This document shows, piece by piece, positions 15,892 through 23,528 of a DNA stretch of 64,000 nt (within the stretch, counting starts at the first letter, position 1; each line of letters opens with the position of its first letter). Below the pieces are notes generated by a model that searched no databases, was not told the origin of the DNA, and saw nothing but the letters and a program-made list of their open reading frames with translations. The stretch lies in contig QFQR01000008.1 of NCBI GenBank assembly GCA_003243275.1, forward strand, positions 13,753 through 77,752. The letters are read 5' to 3'. This DNA is from Leifsonia xyli. GTDB taxonomy: Bacteria > Actinomycetota > Actinomycetes > Actinomycetales > Microbacteriaceae. Made by a program: the position numbers and the translations under genes.

Positions 15892-18200
15892 CCCCGAAGC
15901 GCGCACGGACCGAACTCGGCGACGCCCACGTCTTCCTCACGGGCGGCACCGGCTTCGTCGGGCAGGCCGTGCTCGAGCGGCTGCTCACCACCCACCCCGA
16001 CACCACGATCTCGCTGCTCGTTCGCACCAAGGGCTCGGCGGCCGGCGACGACCGGCTGCGCACCCTGCTGCGGAAGCCCGTGTTCCGCGCCTGGCGGGAG
16101 GCCGTGGGCGACGCGGGCGTCGAGGATGCGGTGGCCCGCCGCATCTGGATCGTCGAGGGCGGACTCGGCTCGGTGCCCGAGCTGCCGGGCGACATCGACG
16201 TCGTCATCCACTCGGCGTCCACCGTCTCCTTCGACCCGCCCATCGACCAGGCCTTCGACACCAACGTCGGCGGGGCGATCGGGCTCTACGAGGCGCTGCG
16301 CGCATCCGGCTCGACCCCGCACGTCGTGCACGTCTCCACCTGCTACGTCGGGGGCCTGCGGAAAGGCGTCGTGCCGGAGGCGCGGCTCGGCCACGAGGTC
16401 GACTGGCGCGCCGAGTACGCGGCCGCGCTCTCGGCCCGCGAGCGCGTCGAGATGCTCTCGCGCCAACCCGCGCAGCTGCGTGAGTTCATGGACCGCGCCC
16501 GCGCCGTGCACGGCAAGGAGGGCCCACAGTCGGTCGCGCGAGCGAGCGAGGAGGCCCGCGTCGCCTGGGTGACGAGCGCCCTCGTGGATGCCGGCCGCAC
16601 CCGCGCCGAATCGCTCGGCTGGACCGACGTCTACACCCTCACCAAGGCCTTCGCCGAGCGCGCCGCCGAGGAGCTGTGGGCGGGGACAGGCGGGTCGCTC
16701 TCCGTCGTGCGCCCCGCGATCATCGAGTCGGCGCTCGCGCATCCGTTCCCCGGCTGGATCGACGGCTTCAAGGTCGCCGACCCGCTCATCCTCGCCTACG
16801 GACGCGGGCTGCTGCCCGAGTTCCCGGGGCTGCCCGACAGCGTGCTCGACCTCATCCCGGTCGACTACGTCGTGAATGCGATCCTCGCCGCAGCCGCCAA
16901 CCCGCCTGAGGGCGAGCCCGAGTACTTCCACGTGAGCTCGGGGGCCTCCAACCCGCTGCCGTTCCACCGGATGTACGAGAACGTGCGCGAGTACTTCACC
17001 GCGAACCCGATGCCCTCACCGGGCGGGGGCGAGGTCCGCGTGCCCACCTGGCGCTTCCCCGGTGGGCGCACGGTGGAGCGGGCGCTGCGCCGGGCGCGCG
17101 TGCGCCTGGAACGCCGCGAGCGCCAGCTCTCCCGCGGACGCTCGACCGCCCGCACCCGCGCCCAGCTCACCGAGCTCGCCACCAAGAGATCCGACCTCGA
17201 GACGCTCGAGAACTTCGCCGAGCTCTACCGCGCGTACGTGCAGACCGAGATCATCTTCGACGACAGCAACACGCGCGCCCTGCACGCCGCGATCCCGAAG
17301 AAGCTGCAGGCCGACCGCGGCTTCGACCTCGCCGCGATCGACTGGGAGGACTACCTGCAGCGGGTGCACTTCCCCGCCATCACGACCCTCACGCGCGCGT
17401 TCTCGCGGCGTCCCGAGGCGAGCACCACCGAGGGCCGCCCCGCGAAGGCGCTCCCGGAGCGCACGGATGTGGTGGCCGTCTTCGACCTGGAGGGCACGGT
17501 CGTCGACACCAACCTCGTCGAGCAGTACCTGTGGGTGCGCGCGGCCGGATGGGGCTGGACGGCCTGGCCGGCATCCGTCGTCTCGATCCTGGCGCGACTG
17601 CCCGGCTACCTGCGCGCCGAGCGCCGGGACCGCGGCGAGTTCATCCGCACCTTCCTGCGCCGCTACGAGGGGATGCCGGAGGCGCGCCTCGAGAAGACGG
17701 TTCACGGCGGCTACGCCGACCGGGTGCTCGGGCACACCGCCACCGCGGCGCTCGAGCGGGCCGCCGCCCACCGGGCCGCCGGGCACCGCACGGTGCTCGT
17801 GACCGGGTCGATCGGCACCCTCGCCGAACCCGTCGCGGCCGCCTTCGACGAGGTGGTCGCGGGTGCCATGCACGTGAAGGACGGCCAGCTCACCGGCTAC
17901 CTCGCACGCCCGCCGCTCGTCGACGAGGCCCGCGCCAACTGGCTGCGCCTCTACGCCGAGCGCGGCGGCTACGACCTCTCCGCCTCCTACGGCTACGGTG
18001 ACAGCCACGCCGACCTGGTGTGGCTCGAGCTCCTCGGCCACCCGCACGCCGTCAACCCCGACAGCCGCCTCGCCCGCGAGGCCGGACGCCGCCGCTGGCG
18101 CATCGACTCGTGGAAGAGCGGGTCGCGCGCGGCGAACCGTGCTTTGATGGCCGAAGGCACCGCATCCCGCACCCAGGAAGGAGCGGGCGGCTCCCGCTGA
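15888..18200 (+). CDS. Fatty acyl-CoA reductase / HAD-IB phosphatase fusion
   Basis: A 770-residue two-domain protein. Residues ~10-450 form an extended SDR of the male-sterility (NAD_binding_4) type that reduces acyl-CoA or acyl-ACP to aldehyde or alcohol: LTGGTGFVGQAVLERL, VIHSASTVSFDPP, VHVSTCYVGGL, DVYTLTKAFAE (YxxxK) and VVRPAIIES. Residues ~525-750 are a HAD subfamily IB phosphatase: VFDLEGTVVDTN, VLVTGSIGTLAEPV, GYGDSHADLVWLELLG. Such fusions occur in actinobacteria. The GTG at 15888 overlaps the previous stop (GTGA); the frame extends to 14943 but those codons overlap the previous gene. The HAD part could dephosphorylate a lipid phosphate. Confidence 0.85.
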   Translation: MTPKRARTELGDAHVFLTGGTGFVGQAVLERLLTTHPDTTISLLVRTKGSAAGDDRLRTLLRKPVFRAWREAVGDAGVEDAVARRIWIVEGGLGSVPELPGDIDVVIHSASTVSFDPPIDQAFDTNVGGAIGLYEALRASGSTPHVVHVSTCYVGGLRKGVVPEARLGHEVDWRAEYAAALSARERVEMLSRQPAQLREFMDRARAVHGKEGPQSVARASEEARVAWVTSALVDAGRTRAESLGWTDVYTLTKAFAERAAEELWAGTGGSLSVVRPAIIESALAHPFPGWIDGFKVADPLILAYGRGLLPEFPGLPDSVLDLIPVDYVVNAILAAAANPPEGEPEYFHVSSGASNPLPFHRMYENVREYFTANPMPSPGGGEVRVPTWRFPGGRTVERALRRARVRLERRERQLSRGRSTARTRAQLTELATKRSDLETLENFAELYRAYVQTEIIFDDSNTRALHAAIPKKLQADRGFDLAAIDWEDYLQRVHFPAITTLTRAFSRRPEASTTEGRPAKALPERTDVVAVFDLEGTVVDTNLVEQYLWVRAAGWGWTAWPASVVSILARLPGYLRAERRDRGEFIRTFLRRYEGMPEARLEKTVHGGYADRVLGHTATAALERAAAHRAAGHRTVLVTGSIGTLAEPVAAAFDEVVAGAMHVKDGQLTGYLARPPLVDEARANWLRLYAERGGYDLSASYGYGDSHADLVWLELLGHPHAVNPDSRLAREAGRRRWRIDSWKSGSRAANRALMAEGTASRTQEGAGGSR

Positions 18201-18216
18201 CGCCGCCCGGACCGCC

Positions 18217-19011
18217 ATGGCATTCGACATCGACAAGTACACGACGAACTCGACGGCCGTCGGGTGGGACGACCTCGACTTCGACGTGTTCGACGAGCAT
18301 CCGCTGCCCGAGAGCACGCTGCGCACCCTGCGCTACATGTGCGACATCGAGTACCACACCACGTGCTACCTGCGCGATCTGCTCACCACCCCCTCGCACA
18401 ACGAGCCCGAGGTGGGCGCCTTCATGACGATGTGGAACCGCGAGGAGTTCTGGCACGGCGAGGCGCTCGCCGCCGTGCTGGCGAAGCACGGCGTCACCGT
18501 CGACTACGACATCCTCAAGGCCACCCGGCTGAAGCTCGGCTGGAAGGACCGCCTCGACCCGATCAAGCAGTCGATCATGGGCGGGCTCGTCGGCAACGAC
18601 TTCGTCGCCGTGCACATGTCGTGGGGCGCTGCCAACGAATGGTCGGCGAACGCCGCCTACCTGCGGATGGCGGAGCTCGAAGGCAACCCGGTGCTCGCCG
18701 AACTGCTCAAGCGCATCGCGAAGCAGGAGACCCGGCACGTGGCCTTCTACGCATCCCAGGCCCGCGACCGCCTCAAGGACTCCAAGAAGGCGCAGAAGAT
18801 CACCCGCTTCGCGCTCTCCAAGTTCTGGGGTCCGGTCGGCTCGGGTGTGCAGGATGACGCCGAGGTGACCCACGTCATGACGCAGCTCTTCGGCGGGCCG
18901 GAAGGACGCAAGCTCATCCGCGACGTCGACTCGCACATCGCGAAGCTCCCGGGCATGGCAGGTCTCACGATCGTCGAGGACTCGCTCGAGAAACGCGGCA
19001 TCGCGGCGTGA
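18217..19011 (+). CDS. Di-iron ferritin-like protein
   Basis: A 264-residue helical protein with a complete carboxylate-bridged di-iron ligand set: Glu45, Glu77-x2-His80 (EFWH), Glu141, and Glu171-x2-His174 (ETRH), the E/ExxH/E/ExxH order of soluble desaturases, AurF-type oxygenases and aldehyde-deformylating oxygenase. The exact reaction cannot be read from sequence. It follows the acyl reductase by 16 bp and is coupled by GTGA overlap to a DUF6498-like membrane protein, suggesting oxidation or desaturation of a lipid made by that operon. Paralogous to the degenerate protein at 15085-15891. Confidence 0.78.
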   Translation: MAFDIDKYTTNSTAVGWDDLDFDVFDEHPLPESTLRTLRYMCDIEYHTTCYLRDLLTTPSHNEPEVGAFMTMWNREEFWHGEALAAVLAKHGVTVDYDILKATRLKLGWKDRLDPIKQSIMGGLVGNDFVAVHMSWGAANEWSANAAYLRMAELEGNPVLAELLKRIAKQETRHVAFYASQARDRLKDSKKAQKITRFALSKFWGPVGSGVQDDAEVTHVMTQLFGGPEGRKLIRDVDSHIAKLPGMAGLTIVEDSLEKRGIAA

Positions 19012-19691
19012 TCCCCGCACCGCTGCGCACCGCGGGGCTCTGGCTGGACGTCGCCATCTACCTCGTGCTGCCGCTCGTCGGGCTCTTCGTGTGGGGCTGG
19101 GACTGGCGCCCGATCGTGTTGCTCTACTGGCTCGAGAACATCACCATCGGCGGCACCGTGTTCATCTCGCTCGTGCGCCGCGCGCGCGGTGGCGACGGCG
19201 TGCAGGCCGGGCTGCCTGCCGCGTTCTTCCTCGTGCACTACGGCATCTTCACCTTCGTGCACGGGGTGTTCGTGATCGTGCTGATCAACCTCGTGCCGGT
19301 CATGACCGACACCCCCGGCGCTCCGTTCAACCCCTGGTGGCTGCTGCTGGCCTGGCTCGTGACGACGCTCATCCAGTGGTGGCTGGCGCTGCGGACGAAC
19401 CCGCCGCGCATCGACGGGATCGCGAAGGCGTACGGTCGGGTCATCGTGCTGCACGTCGTGATCCTCGGCGCGGTGTGGCTGATCGCGGCGTTCGGGCTGC
19501 CGTCGATCGTCGCGGTCGCACTCGTCGTGCTGCACGCCGTGATCGACGTCATCGGTCTCGTCGTCACCTCGCGGATGGCGAGCGGCCGCTACCGCTGGGA
19601 GGCGACCGGCACCGGCGCCTGGATGCTGCGCCGCATCCCGGATGCGGATGCGGCTGCGGCGCAGCCGCCCGCGACGCCGCCGACGGGCTGA
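19008..19691 (+). CDS. DUF6498-like membrane protein
   Basis: A 227-residue protein with about six transmembrane helices and the motif LLYWLENITIGG near residue 45, which I associate with the uncharacterised DUF6498 family. The C-terminus is Ala/Pro-rich. GTG start overlaps the upstream stop by 4 bp, making it the last gene of the four-gene reductase/di-iron operon. A membrane anchor or lipid-handling partner is possible but unproven. Confidence 0.7.
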   Translation: MIPAPLRTAGLWLDVAIYLVLPLVGLFVWGWDWRPIVLLYWLENITIGGTVFISLVRRARGGDGVQAGLPAAFFLVHYGIFTFVHGVFVIVLINLVPVMTDTPGAPFNPWWLLLAWLVTTLIQWWLALRTNPPRIDGIAKAYGRVIVLHVVILGAVWLIAAFGLPSIVAVALVVLHAVIDVIGLVVTSRMASGRYRWEATGTGAWMLRRIPDADAAAAQPPATPPTG

Positions 19692-19707
19692 GGCGGGTCG
19701 GGCCGGC

Positions 19708-20349
19708 TCAGCCCCGTGGCGCGCGGATGCCGCGGATGAGCAGGTAGCCGAGCATCCAGAGCTCGCCGACGGTGGCCGGCAGCACCATCACCTCGCCGAG
19801 CCAGGCGGGGGTCGCCGGCGCGGCGATCGCGAGGAAGGCGTTCAGCACGTACCCGCCGCCTCCCGCGACGAGCACGATGCCGAGCGCCCGCGGCATCCGG
19901 GAGGTGACGAGCACGAAGCTTCCCATCGGGATCAGCCACAGGCCGAAGAAGAGGGCCCCGGCATCCCAGAACGCGTCGGCGATCCCGAACAGCACGGGGA
20001 AGGCGTCGTCGTCCACGCCGAGCCGGGCGGCCGCCGTGATGAGTGCCGCACTTGCGAGAATCGCTGTAGCGTTTGTCATCCCCAGCACCGCCACCGCGAA
20101 CGCCTCGACCGGACGATCGCGCCGGAACAGTGCGTAGAAGCCGATCGCGGCGGCGGCCTGGCTGACCACGACGAGCAGCTCGAGCGCGAGCAGCAGGTGG
20201 ATGCCGTCGCCGGAATCACGGGCGGTGGGCCGCACCAGCAGGAAGCCGAGCATGCCGACGACGGCGAGCGCGAGGTAGGCGCCGCCCGTGGCGCGGGCGA
20301 TGCGACGGTCGGTGCGGATGCGGGTGAGCGTTGGCGTTGCGGTGGTCAT
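19708..20349 (-). CDS. DUF4386-type membrane protein
   Basis: A 213-residue membrane protein with six hydrophobic segments; the opening RRIARATGGAYLALAVVGMLGF and the region DDAFPVLFGIADAFWDAGALFFGLWLIPMG resemble the DUF4386 family of unknown function. ATGs at 20361 and 20364 give slightly longer versions. It is transcribed from a promoter interleaved with that of the divergent 20440 gene, with which it shares a candidate operator. Confidence 0.75.
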   Translation of the reverse strand: MTTATPTLTRIRTDRRIARATGGAYLALAVVGMLGFLLVRPTARDSGDGIHLLLALELLVVVSQAAAAIGFYALFRRDRPVEAFAVAVLGMTNATAILASAALITAAARLGVDDDAFPVLFGIADAFWDAGALFFGLWLIPMGSFVLVTSRMPRALGIVLVAGGGGYVLNAFLAIAAPATPAWLGEVMVLPATVGELWMLGYLLIRGIRAPRG

Positions 20350-20375
20350 GCGGATTCCCATCATGTAAAAAATTG

Positions 20376-20426
20376 TTGACACCGCACGCTAAGCGGCTAC
20401 GCTCGCAATGTCAAGAAAATTTGACA
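20376..20426. promoter_or_regulatory. Overlapping divergent promoters with TGTCAA-N6-TTGACA operator
   Basis: Plus strand: TTGACA (20376-20381), 16-bp spacer, TACGCT (20398-20403). Minus strand: TTGACA (20414-20409), 17-bp spacer, TAGCGT (20391-20386). TGTCAA (20409-20414) and TTGACA (20421-20426) form a palindrome with 6-bp spacer that covers the minus -35 and the plus start point, probably the site of the XRE protein encoded at 20874. Confidence 0.65.
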
Positions 20427-20439
20427 CACGGGAGGCCAG

Positions 20440-20874
20440 ATGAACTACGCACAACGCAACACCTGGACCCAGCTCGTCGCCATGAGTCTGGGGGTCGCGA
20501 TCTACCTCGCGATCGTGCTGCCGCAGCTCGCCACCCGCGCGCCGGCCGAGGTCGCCTGGCAATGGCCCATGATCTGGACCTGCGTCGGCGCGATCGCCGC
20601 CTCGATCGCCTCCAGCATCCTGTGGGGCATCGTCGCCGGCATGATCGACCGCGACGAAGAGCACGCCGCCGACCACCGCGACCGGGAGATCGGATGGTAC
20701 GGAGACCGCGTCGGGCAGGCGTTCGCGATCGCCGGCGGGCTCGGCGCGCTCGTGCTCACCATGCTGCAGGCGCACTGGTTCTGGATCGGCAACGCGCTCT
20801 ACCTCGGCTTCTTCCTCGCCGCCTTCGCCGGCGCCGTCGCCCGTCTCGCCGCCTACCGCCGCGGGACGCCCTGA
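20440..20874 (+). CDS. Four-helix membrane protein paired with an XRE regulator
   Basis: A 144-residue protein with four predicted membrane helices (about 13-32, 46-68, 88-106, 112-133) and a charged middle loop IDRDEEHAADHRDREIGW. No family recognised. GGGAGG lies 4 bp before the ATG. Its stop shares one base with the ATG of the XRE gene (TGATG). Small membrane protein plus short XRE repressor pairs are a recurrent unit in Gram-positive bacteria, often of unknown role. Confidence 0.75.
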   Translation: MNYAQRNTWTQLVAMSLGVAIYLAIVLPQLATRAPAEVAWQWPMIWTCVGAIAASIASSILWGIVAGMIDRDEEHAADHRDREIGWYGDRVGQAFAIAGGLGALVLTMLQAHWFWIGNALYLGFFLAAFAGAVARLAAYRRGTP

Positions 20875-21092
20875 TGGTCAAACCCACCCGCGTCACCAAC
20901 ACCATCCGCGCGACCCGCGAGACGGCGGGGCTCACCCAGGCCGAGCTGGCACGGCGGATCGGGGTCACCCGGCAGACGCTCATCGCCATCGAGCAGGGCA
21001 GGTACTCGCCGACCCTCGAGCTCGCGTTCCAGCTCGCCCGGGTCTTCGGTGTGCCGCTCGAGGAGCTGTTCGCCTACCCCGACGAGCGCTGA
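20874..21092 (+). CDS. Short XRE-family regulator
   Basis: A 72-residue helix-turn-helix protein consisting of little more than the DNA-binding domain: IRATRETAGLTQAELARRIGVTRQTLIAIEQGRYSPTLELAFQLARVFGVPLEELF. This is the compact YozG-like XRE type. It is translationally coupled to the preceding membrane protein and likely binds the TGTCAA/TTGACA palindrome upstream. Its stop codon lies inside the left arm of a 26-bp inverted repeat. Confidence 0.9.
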   Translation: MVKPTRVTNTIRATRETAGLTQAELARRIGVTRQTLIAIEQGRYSPTLELAFQLARVFGVPLEELFAYPDER

Positions 21093-21146
21093 GTGGTCGG
21101 TTTCTGGCCTCACACCTCCCGTGTGAGGCCAGAAACCGACCACTCA
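21090..21146. repeat. 26-bp perfect inverted repeat
   Basis: Arms 21090-21115 and 21121-21146 are perfect complements over 26 bp with a 5-nt loop CTCCC. The left arm begins with the stop codon of the XRE gene, and the arms carry the core GGTTTCTGG. It could terminate the XRE transcript, but no U tract follows and the stem is far longer than usual terminators. It resembles the repeats at 584, 22904 and 40705. Confidence 0.85.
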
Positions 21147-21179
21147 CATGGCCCGAGTCGCGCAGCGTAGAGTCGCGGG

Positions 21180-21725
21180 GTGACCGCGCCGCGCCCCACC
21201 ACGAAGGACGCCATCCACCGGGCCGCCGCGAGGCTCTTCCCCCTGCACGGCTACGCCGGAACCTCGGTACGCGACATCGCCGCCGAAGCCGGCGTCGACC
21301 CGGCGCTCGTCATCCGCCACTTCGGGTCGAAAGAGGAACTGTTCCTCGAGATCATGCAGCTCGACGAGGAGACGCAACCGCTGCTCGACGGTCCGCTCGA
21401 TCAGCTCGGCGAGCACTTCATCGACTTCGTGCTGAGATCGGGCGAACAGGTGCGCGGGGTGTTCCTCGCGCTCATCCGGGCCAGCGATTCCGAGGGGGTG
21501 GCACCGCGCCTGCGCGAGGTGCACGACGCGGCGTTCGTCACACCGCTGCTGTCGCGGCTCGAGGGTCCGGATGCCGAACTGCGCGCACGACTCGCGGCCG
21601 CGCTCGTCGGCGGGCTGCTCTACAGCCTGTGGGTGGTCGGCGACGAAGCGCTGCTCGCCACCGACCGCACCGAGCTCGTGCGCCGCTACGGCACCCTGCT
21701 GCAGGGGCTCGTCACGCCCCGCTGA
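21180..21725 (+). CDS. TetR-family regulator
   Basis: A 181-residue TetR/AcrR repressor. N-terminal HTH: AIHRAAARLFPLHGYAGTSVRDIAAEAGVDPALVIRHFGSKEELF. The C-terminal ligand domain resembles that of the AcrR C-terminal family (LARLAAALVGGLLYSLWVVGDE-like). GTG start is 6 bp after TAGAGT (21168-21173), so leaderless. It converges with an SDR gene 14 bp downstream, whose promoter carries a palindrome that it might bind. Confidence 0.88.
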   Translation: MTAPRPTTKDAIHRAAARLFPLHGYAGTSVRDIAAEAGVDPALVIRHFGSKEELFLEIMQLDEETQPLLDGPLDQLGEHFIDFVLRSGEQVRGVFLALIRASDSEGVAPRLREVHDAAFVTPLLSRLEGPDAELRARLAAALVGGLLYSLWVVGDEALLATDRTELVRRYGTLLQGLVTPR

Positions 21726-21739
21726 GTGCGCATGTCGCC

Positions 21740-22765
21740 CTATTGCACCGCCCAGCCTCCGTCGGAGGCGAGCACCTGACCCGTCACGTTGGTGGCGTCG
21801 TCGCTCAGCAGCCAGGTGATGGATGCGGCGAGCTGCGCCGCCTCTGCGACCGGCGGGATCGTCTCGAGCAGCGCGCCCACCCGCTCCTGCCCGAGCTCGG
21901 AGGCGAAGCTCGCCTCGATGCTCGTGGCCACCGGGCCGGGAGCGACCGCGTTCACTCGGATGCCTTTGCCGGCATACATGAATGCGGTCGAGCGGGTGAG
22001 GCCCACGACGGCATGCTTGGACGTCGTGTAGGCGAGTCCGGCTGCCGAACCGCGCAGCGCCGCCTCGGAGGCGACGTTGACGATCGTGCCCCGACCGGCC
22101 TCGAGCATGAGCGGCAGCACGGCGCGCGTCAGCTTGAACATCCCGTTCACGTTGACGTTCATCACGCGCTCCCACACGGCATCCGTCACCTCGTGCAGGG
22201 GGGTCATGTCGTCCATGATCCCGGCGACGTTCGCGAGCGCGTCGACGCGTGAGCCCGCCGCCGCGACGATTGTGGCGATCGACGCATCCGCGGTGATGTC
22301 GCCCGCGACCGCGACGATGTCACCGGCTCCCTCGGCGAGGAAGTCGTCGAGGCGCTCCTGGGACACGTCGACCGCGATCACGCGCCCGCCCTCGCGCGCG
22401 ATGCGGGATGCCGTGGCGCGACCGATTCCGGCACCCGCGCCCGTGACGATGACCGTCATTCCGGCGAATCGGGACGGCGTGACGCGCTCGGCCCACCCGG
22501 CGGCGGGAGCGTCATCCGCCTCGTCCTCCTCGGCGGGAGCCGCGCCGCCGTTCACCTGGGCGACCATCTCGTCGATGACGGCTTGCGGAAGCTGGCCTCG
22601 GCTGAGGGCGACGAGCCGCTGCAACGGGAACAGCTTGACGGGGGCGAGCGCCTTCTCCGTCTGACCGCCCTGCGCGAGGAGGTCGCGCAGCAGCGGACCC
22701 CCGACCGGATGCTTGAGCCAGTCCCCGACGGAGCTCTTGGCGGTGAGCGGCTTGTCTGCGGCCAT
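21740..22765 (-). CDS. SDR oxidoreductase with N-terminal extension
   Basis: A 341-residue protein whose last ~245 residues are a classical short-chain dehydrogenase: VTGAGAGIGRATA, NVAGIM, IVNVASEAAL, YTTSKHAVVGLTRS and VAPGPVATSIE. The first ~95 residues (KSSVGDWLKHPVGGPLLRDLL... and an acidic linker) form an unusual extension similar to the C-terminal segment of beta-glucosidases; its role here is unknown. ATG at 22765 is preceded by GAGGA. The frame runs on to 23455 but without a plausible start. Confidence 0.82.
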   Translation of the reverse strand: MAADKPLTAKSSVGDWLKHPVGGPLLRDLLAQGGQTEKALAPVKLFPLQRLVALSRGQLPQAVIDEMVAQVNGGAAPAEEDEADDAPAAGWAERVTPSRFAGMTVIVTGAGAGIGRATASRIAREGGRVIAVDVSQERLDDFLAEGAGDIVAVAGDITADASIATIVAAAGSRVDALANVAGIMDDMTPLHEVTDAVWERVMNVNVNGMFKLTRAVLPLMLEAGRGTIVNVASEAALRGSAAGLAYTTSKHAVVGLTRSTAFMYAGKGIRVNAVAPGPVATSIEASFASELGQERVGALLETIPPVAEAAQLAASITWLLSDDATNVTGQVLASDGGWAVQ

Positions 22766-22812
22766 GATGAGGCGTCCTCTCCGACGGCCCCCTCGTCGGC
22801 ACCGTCGGCACC

Positions 22813-22852
22813 AGTCTGCGCCCGCGACCCCGCGGGTGTCAACGGTGTTGAC
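22813..22852 (-). promoter_or_regulatory. SDR promoter with GTCAAC-GGT-GTTGAC palindrome
   Basis: Minus strand TTGACA (22842-22837), 18-bp spacer, CAGACT (22818-22813). The perfect 6-3-6 palindrome at 22838-22852 overlaps the -35 box, a plausible repressor site. Confidence 0.6.
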
Positions 22853-22903
22853 TCGGCTCAGGTGCCGTGCATCCGTCTCCGTCTGCGCATCCGTCTCCGC
22901 GCA

Positions 22904-22963
22904 TGTTGCGGTTTCGGCGCTGTGTGGCCGGCGCGCGGCCCACACAGCGCCGAAACCGCAACA
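22904..22963. repeat. 24-bp perfect inverted repeat
   Basis: Arms 22904-22927 and 22940-22963 (left arm TGTTGCGGTTTCGGCGCTGT..) are perfect complements; the 12-nt loop is CCGGCGCGCGGC. It lies just after the stop codon of the adk-like gene on the minus strand and upstream of the SDR promoter, so it may end the aceA-aceB-adk transcript. Confidence 0.85.
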
Positions 22964-22973
22964 CGGATGGGGC

Positions 22974-23528
22974 TCAGGCCGCGACGAGCGCCTCCCGGAG
23001 GCCGTCGAGGACGCGGTCGTGCACCTCGCCGACCCCGCCCACGGCGTCGAGCTCCACCACGCGCCCGCGGTAGTGCTCGAGCAGCGCCTCCTCGGTCGCG
23101 CGGAAGCCGGCGATCCGCCTCGCGACGACCTCGGGCGCATCATCCGCCCGGGCCCGCGCCGCCAGACGCTCGGCGACCACCGCATCCGGCGCGTCGAAGT
23201 GCAGCGCGACGTCGAGCTCGGCGCCCCGGCTGCGCAAGAAACGGTCGAGGATGCGCGCCTGCGCGACCGACCGCGGGAAGCCGTCGAGCACGAAACCCGC
23301 GGTGTGCGGCTCGAGCGCGTGCTCGACCATGCCCAGCACGAGGTGGTCGGGCACGAGCTCGCCGCGCTCGACGTGCGCGCGCGCCCCCTCACCGAGTGCG
23401 CTTCCGGATGCGATCTCCCCGCGAAGCAGCTCCCCCACGACCACCAGCGGAACACGCAGCCGCTCCGCGATGAGCGTGCCCTGGGTGCCTTTGCCCGAGC
23501 CCGGAGCGCCGACCAACACGATGCGCAT
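22974..23528 (-). CDS. Adenylate-kinase-like nucleotide kinase
   Basis: A 184-residue P-loop nucleoside monophosphate kinase: VLVGAPGSGKGTQG, FVLDGFPRSVAQA and RRIAGFRATEEALLEHY are those of adenylate kinase. The LID is the short type (ARARADDAPEVVARR). The usual TGD/xFR AMP-site segment is altered to VGELLRGEI. It is coupled to malate synthase (TGATG) at the end of the glyoxylate operon, not next to secY as the essential adk usually is, so it is probably a second, accessory enzyme. Confidence 0.8.
   Translation of the reverse strand: MRIVLVGAPGSGKGTQGTLIAERLRVPLVVVGELLRGEIASGSALGEGARAHVERGELVPDHLVLGMVEHALEPHTAGFVLDGFPRSVAQARILDRFLRSRGAELDVALHFDAPDAVVAERLAARARADDAPEVVARRIAGFRATEEALLEHYRGRVVELDAVGGVGEVHDRVLDGLREALVAA

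Noticed and set aside
14943..18200. A 1085-codon frame suggesting a larger acyl reductase protein
   Set aside because: Its first 315 codons overlap the ferritin-like gene in another frame and are Arg/Pro-rich; the GTG at 15888 overlaps the previous stop, as is usual for coupled genes.
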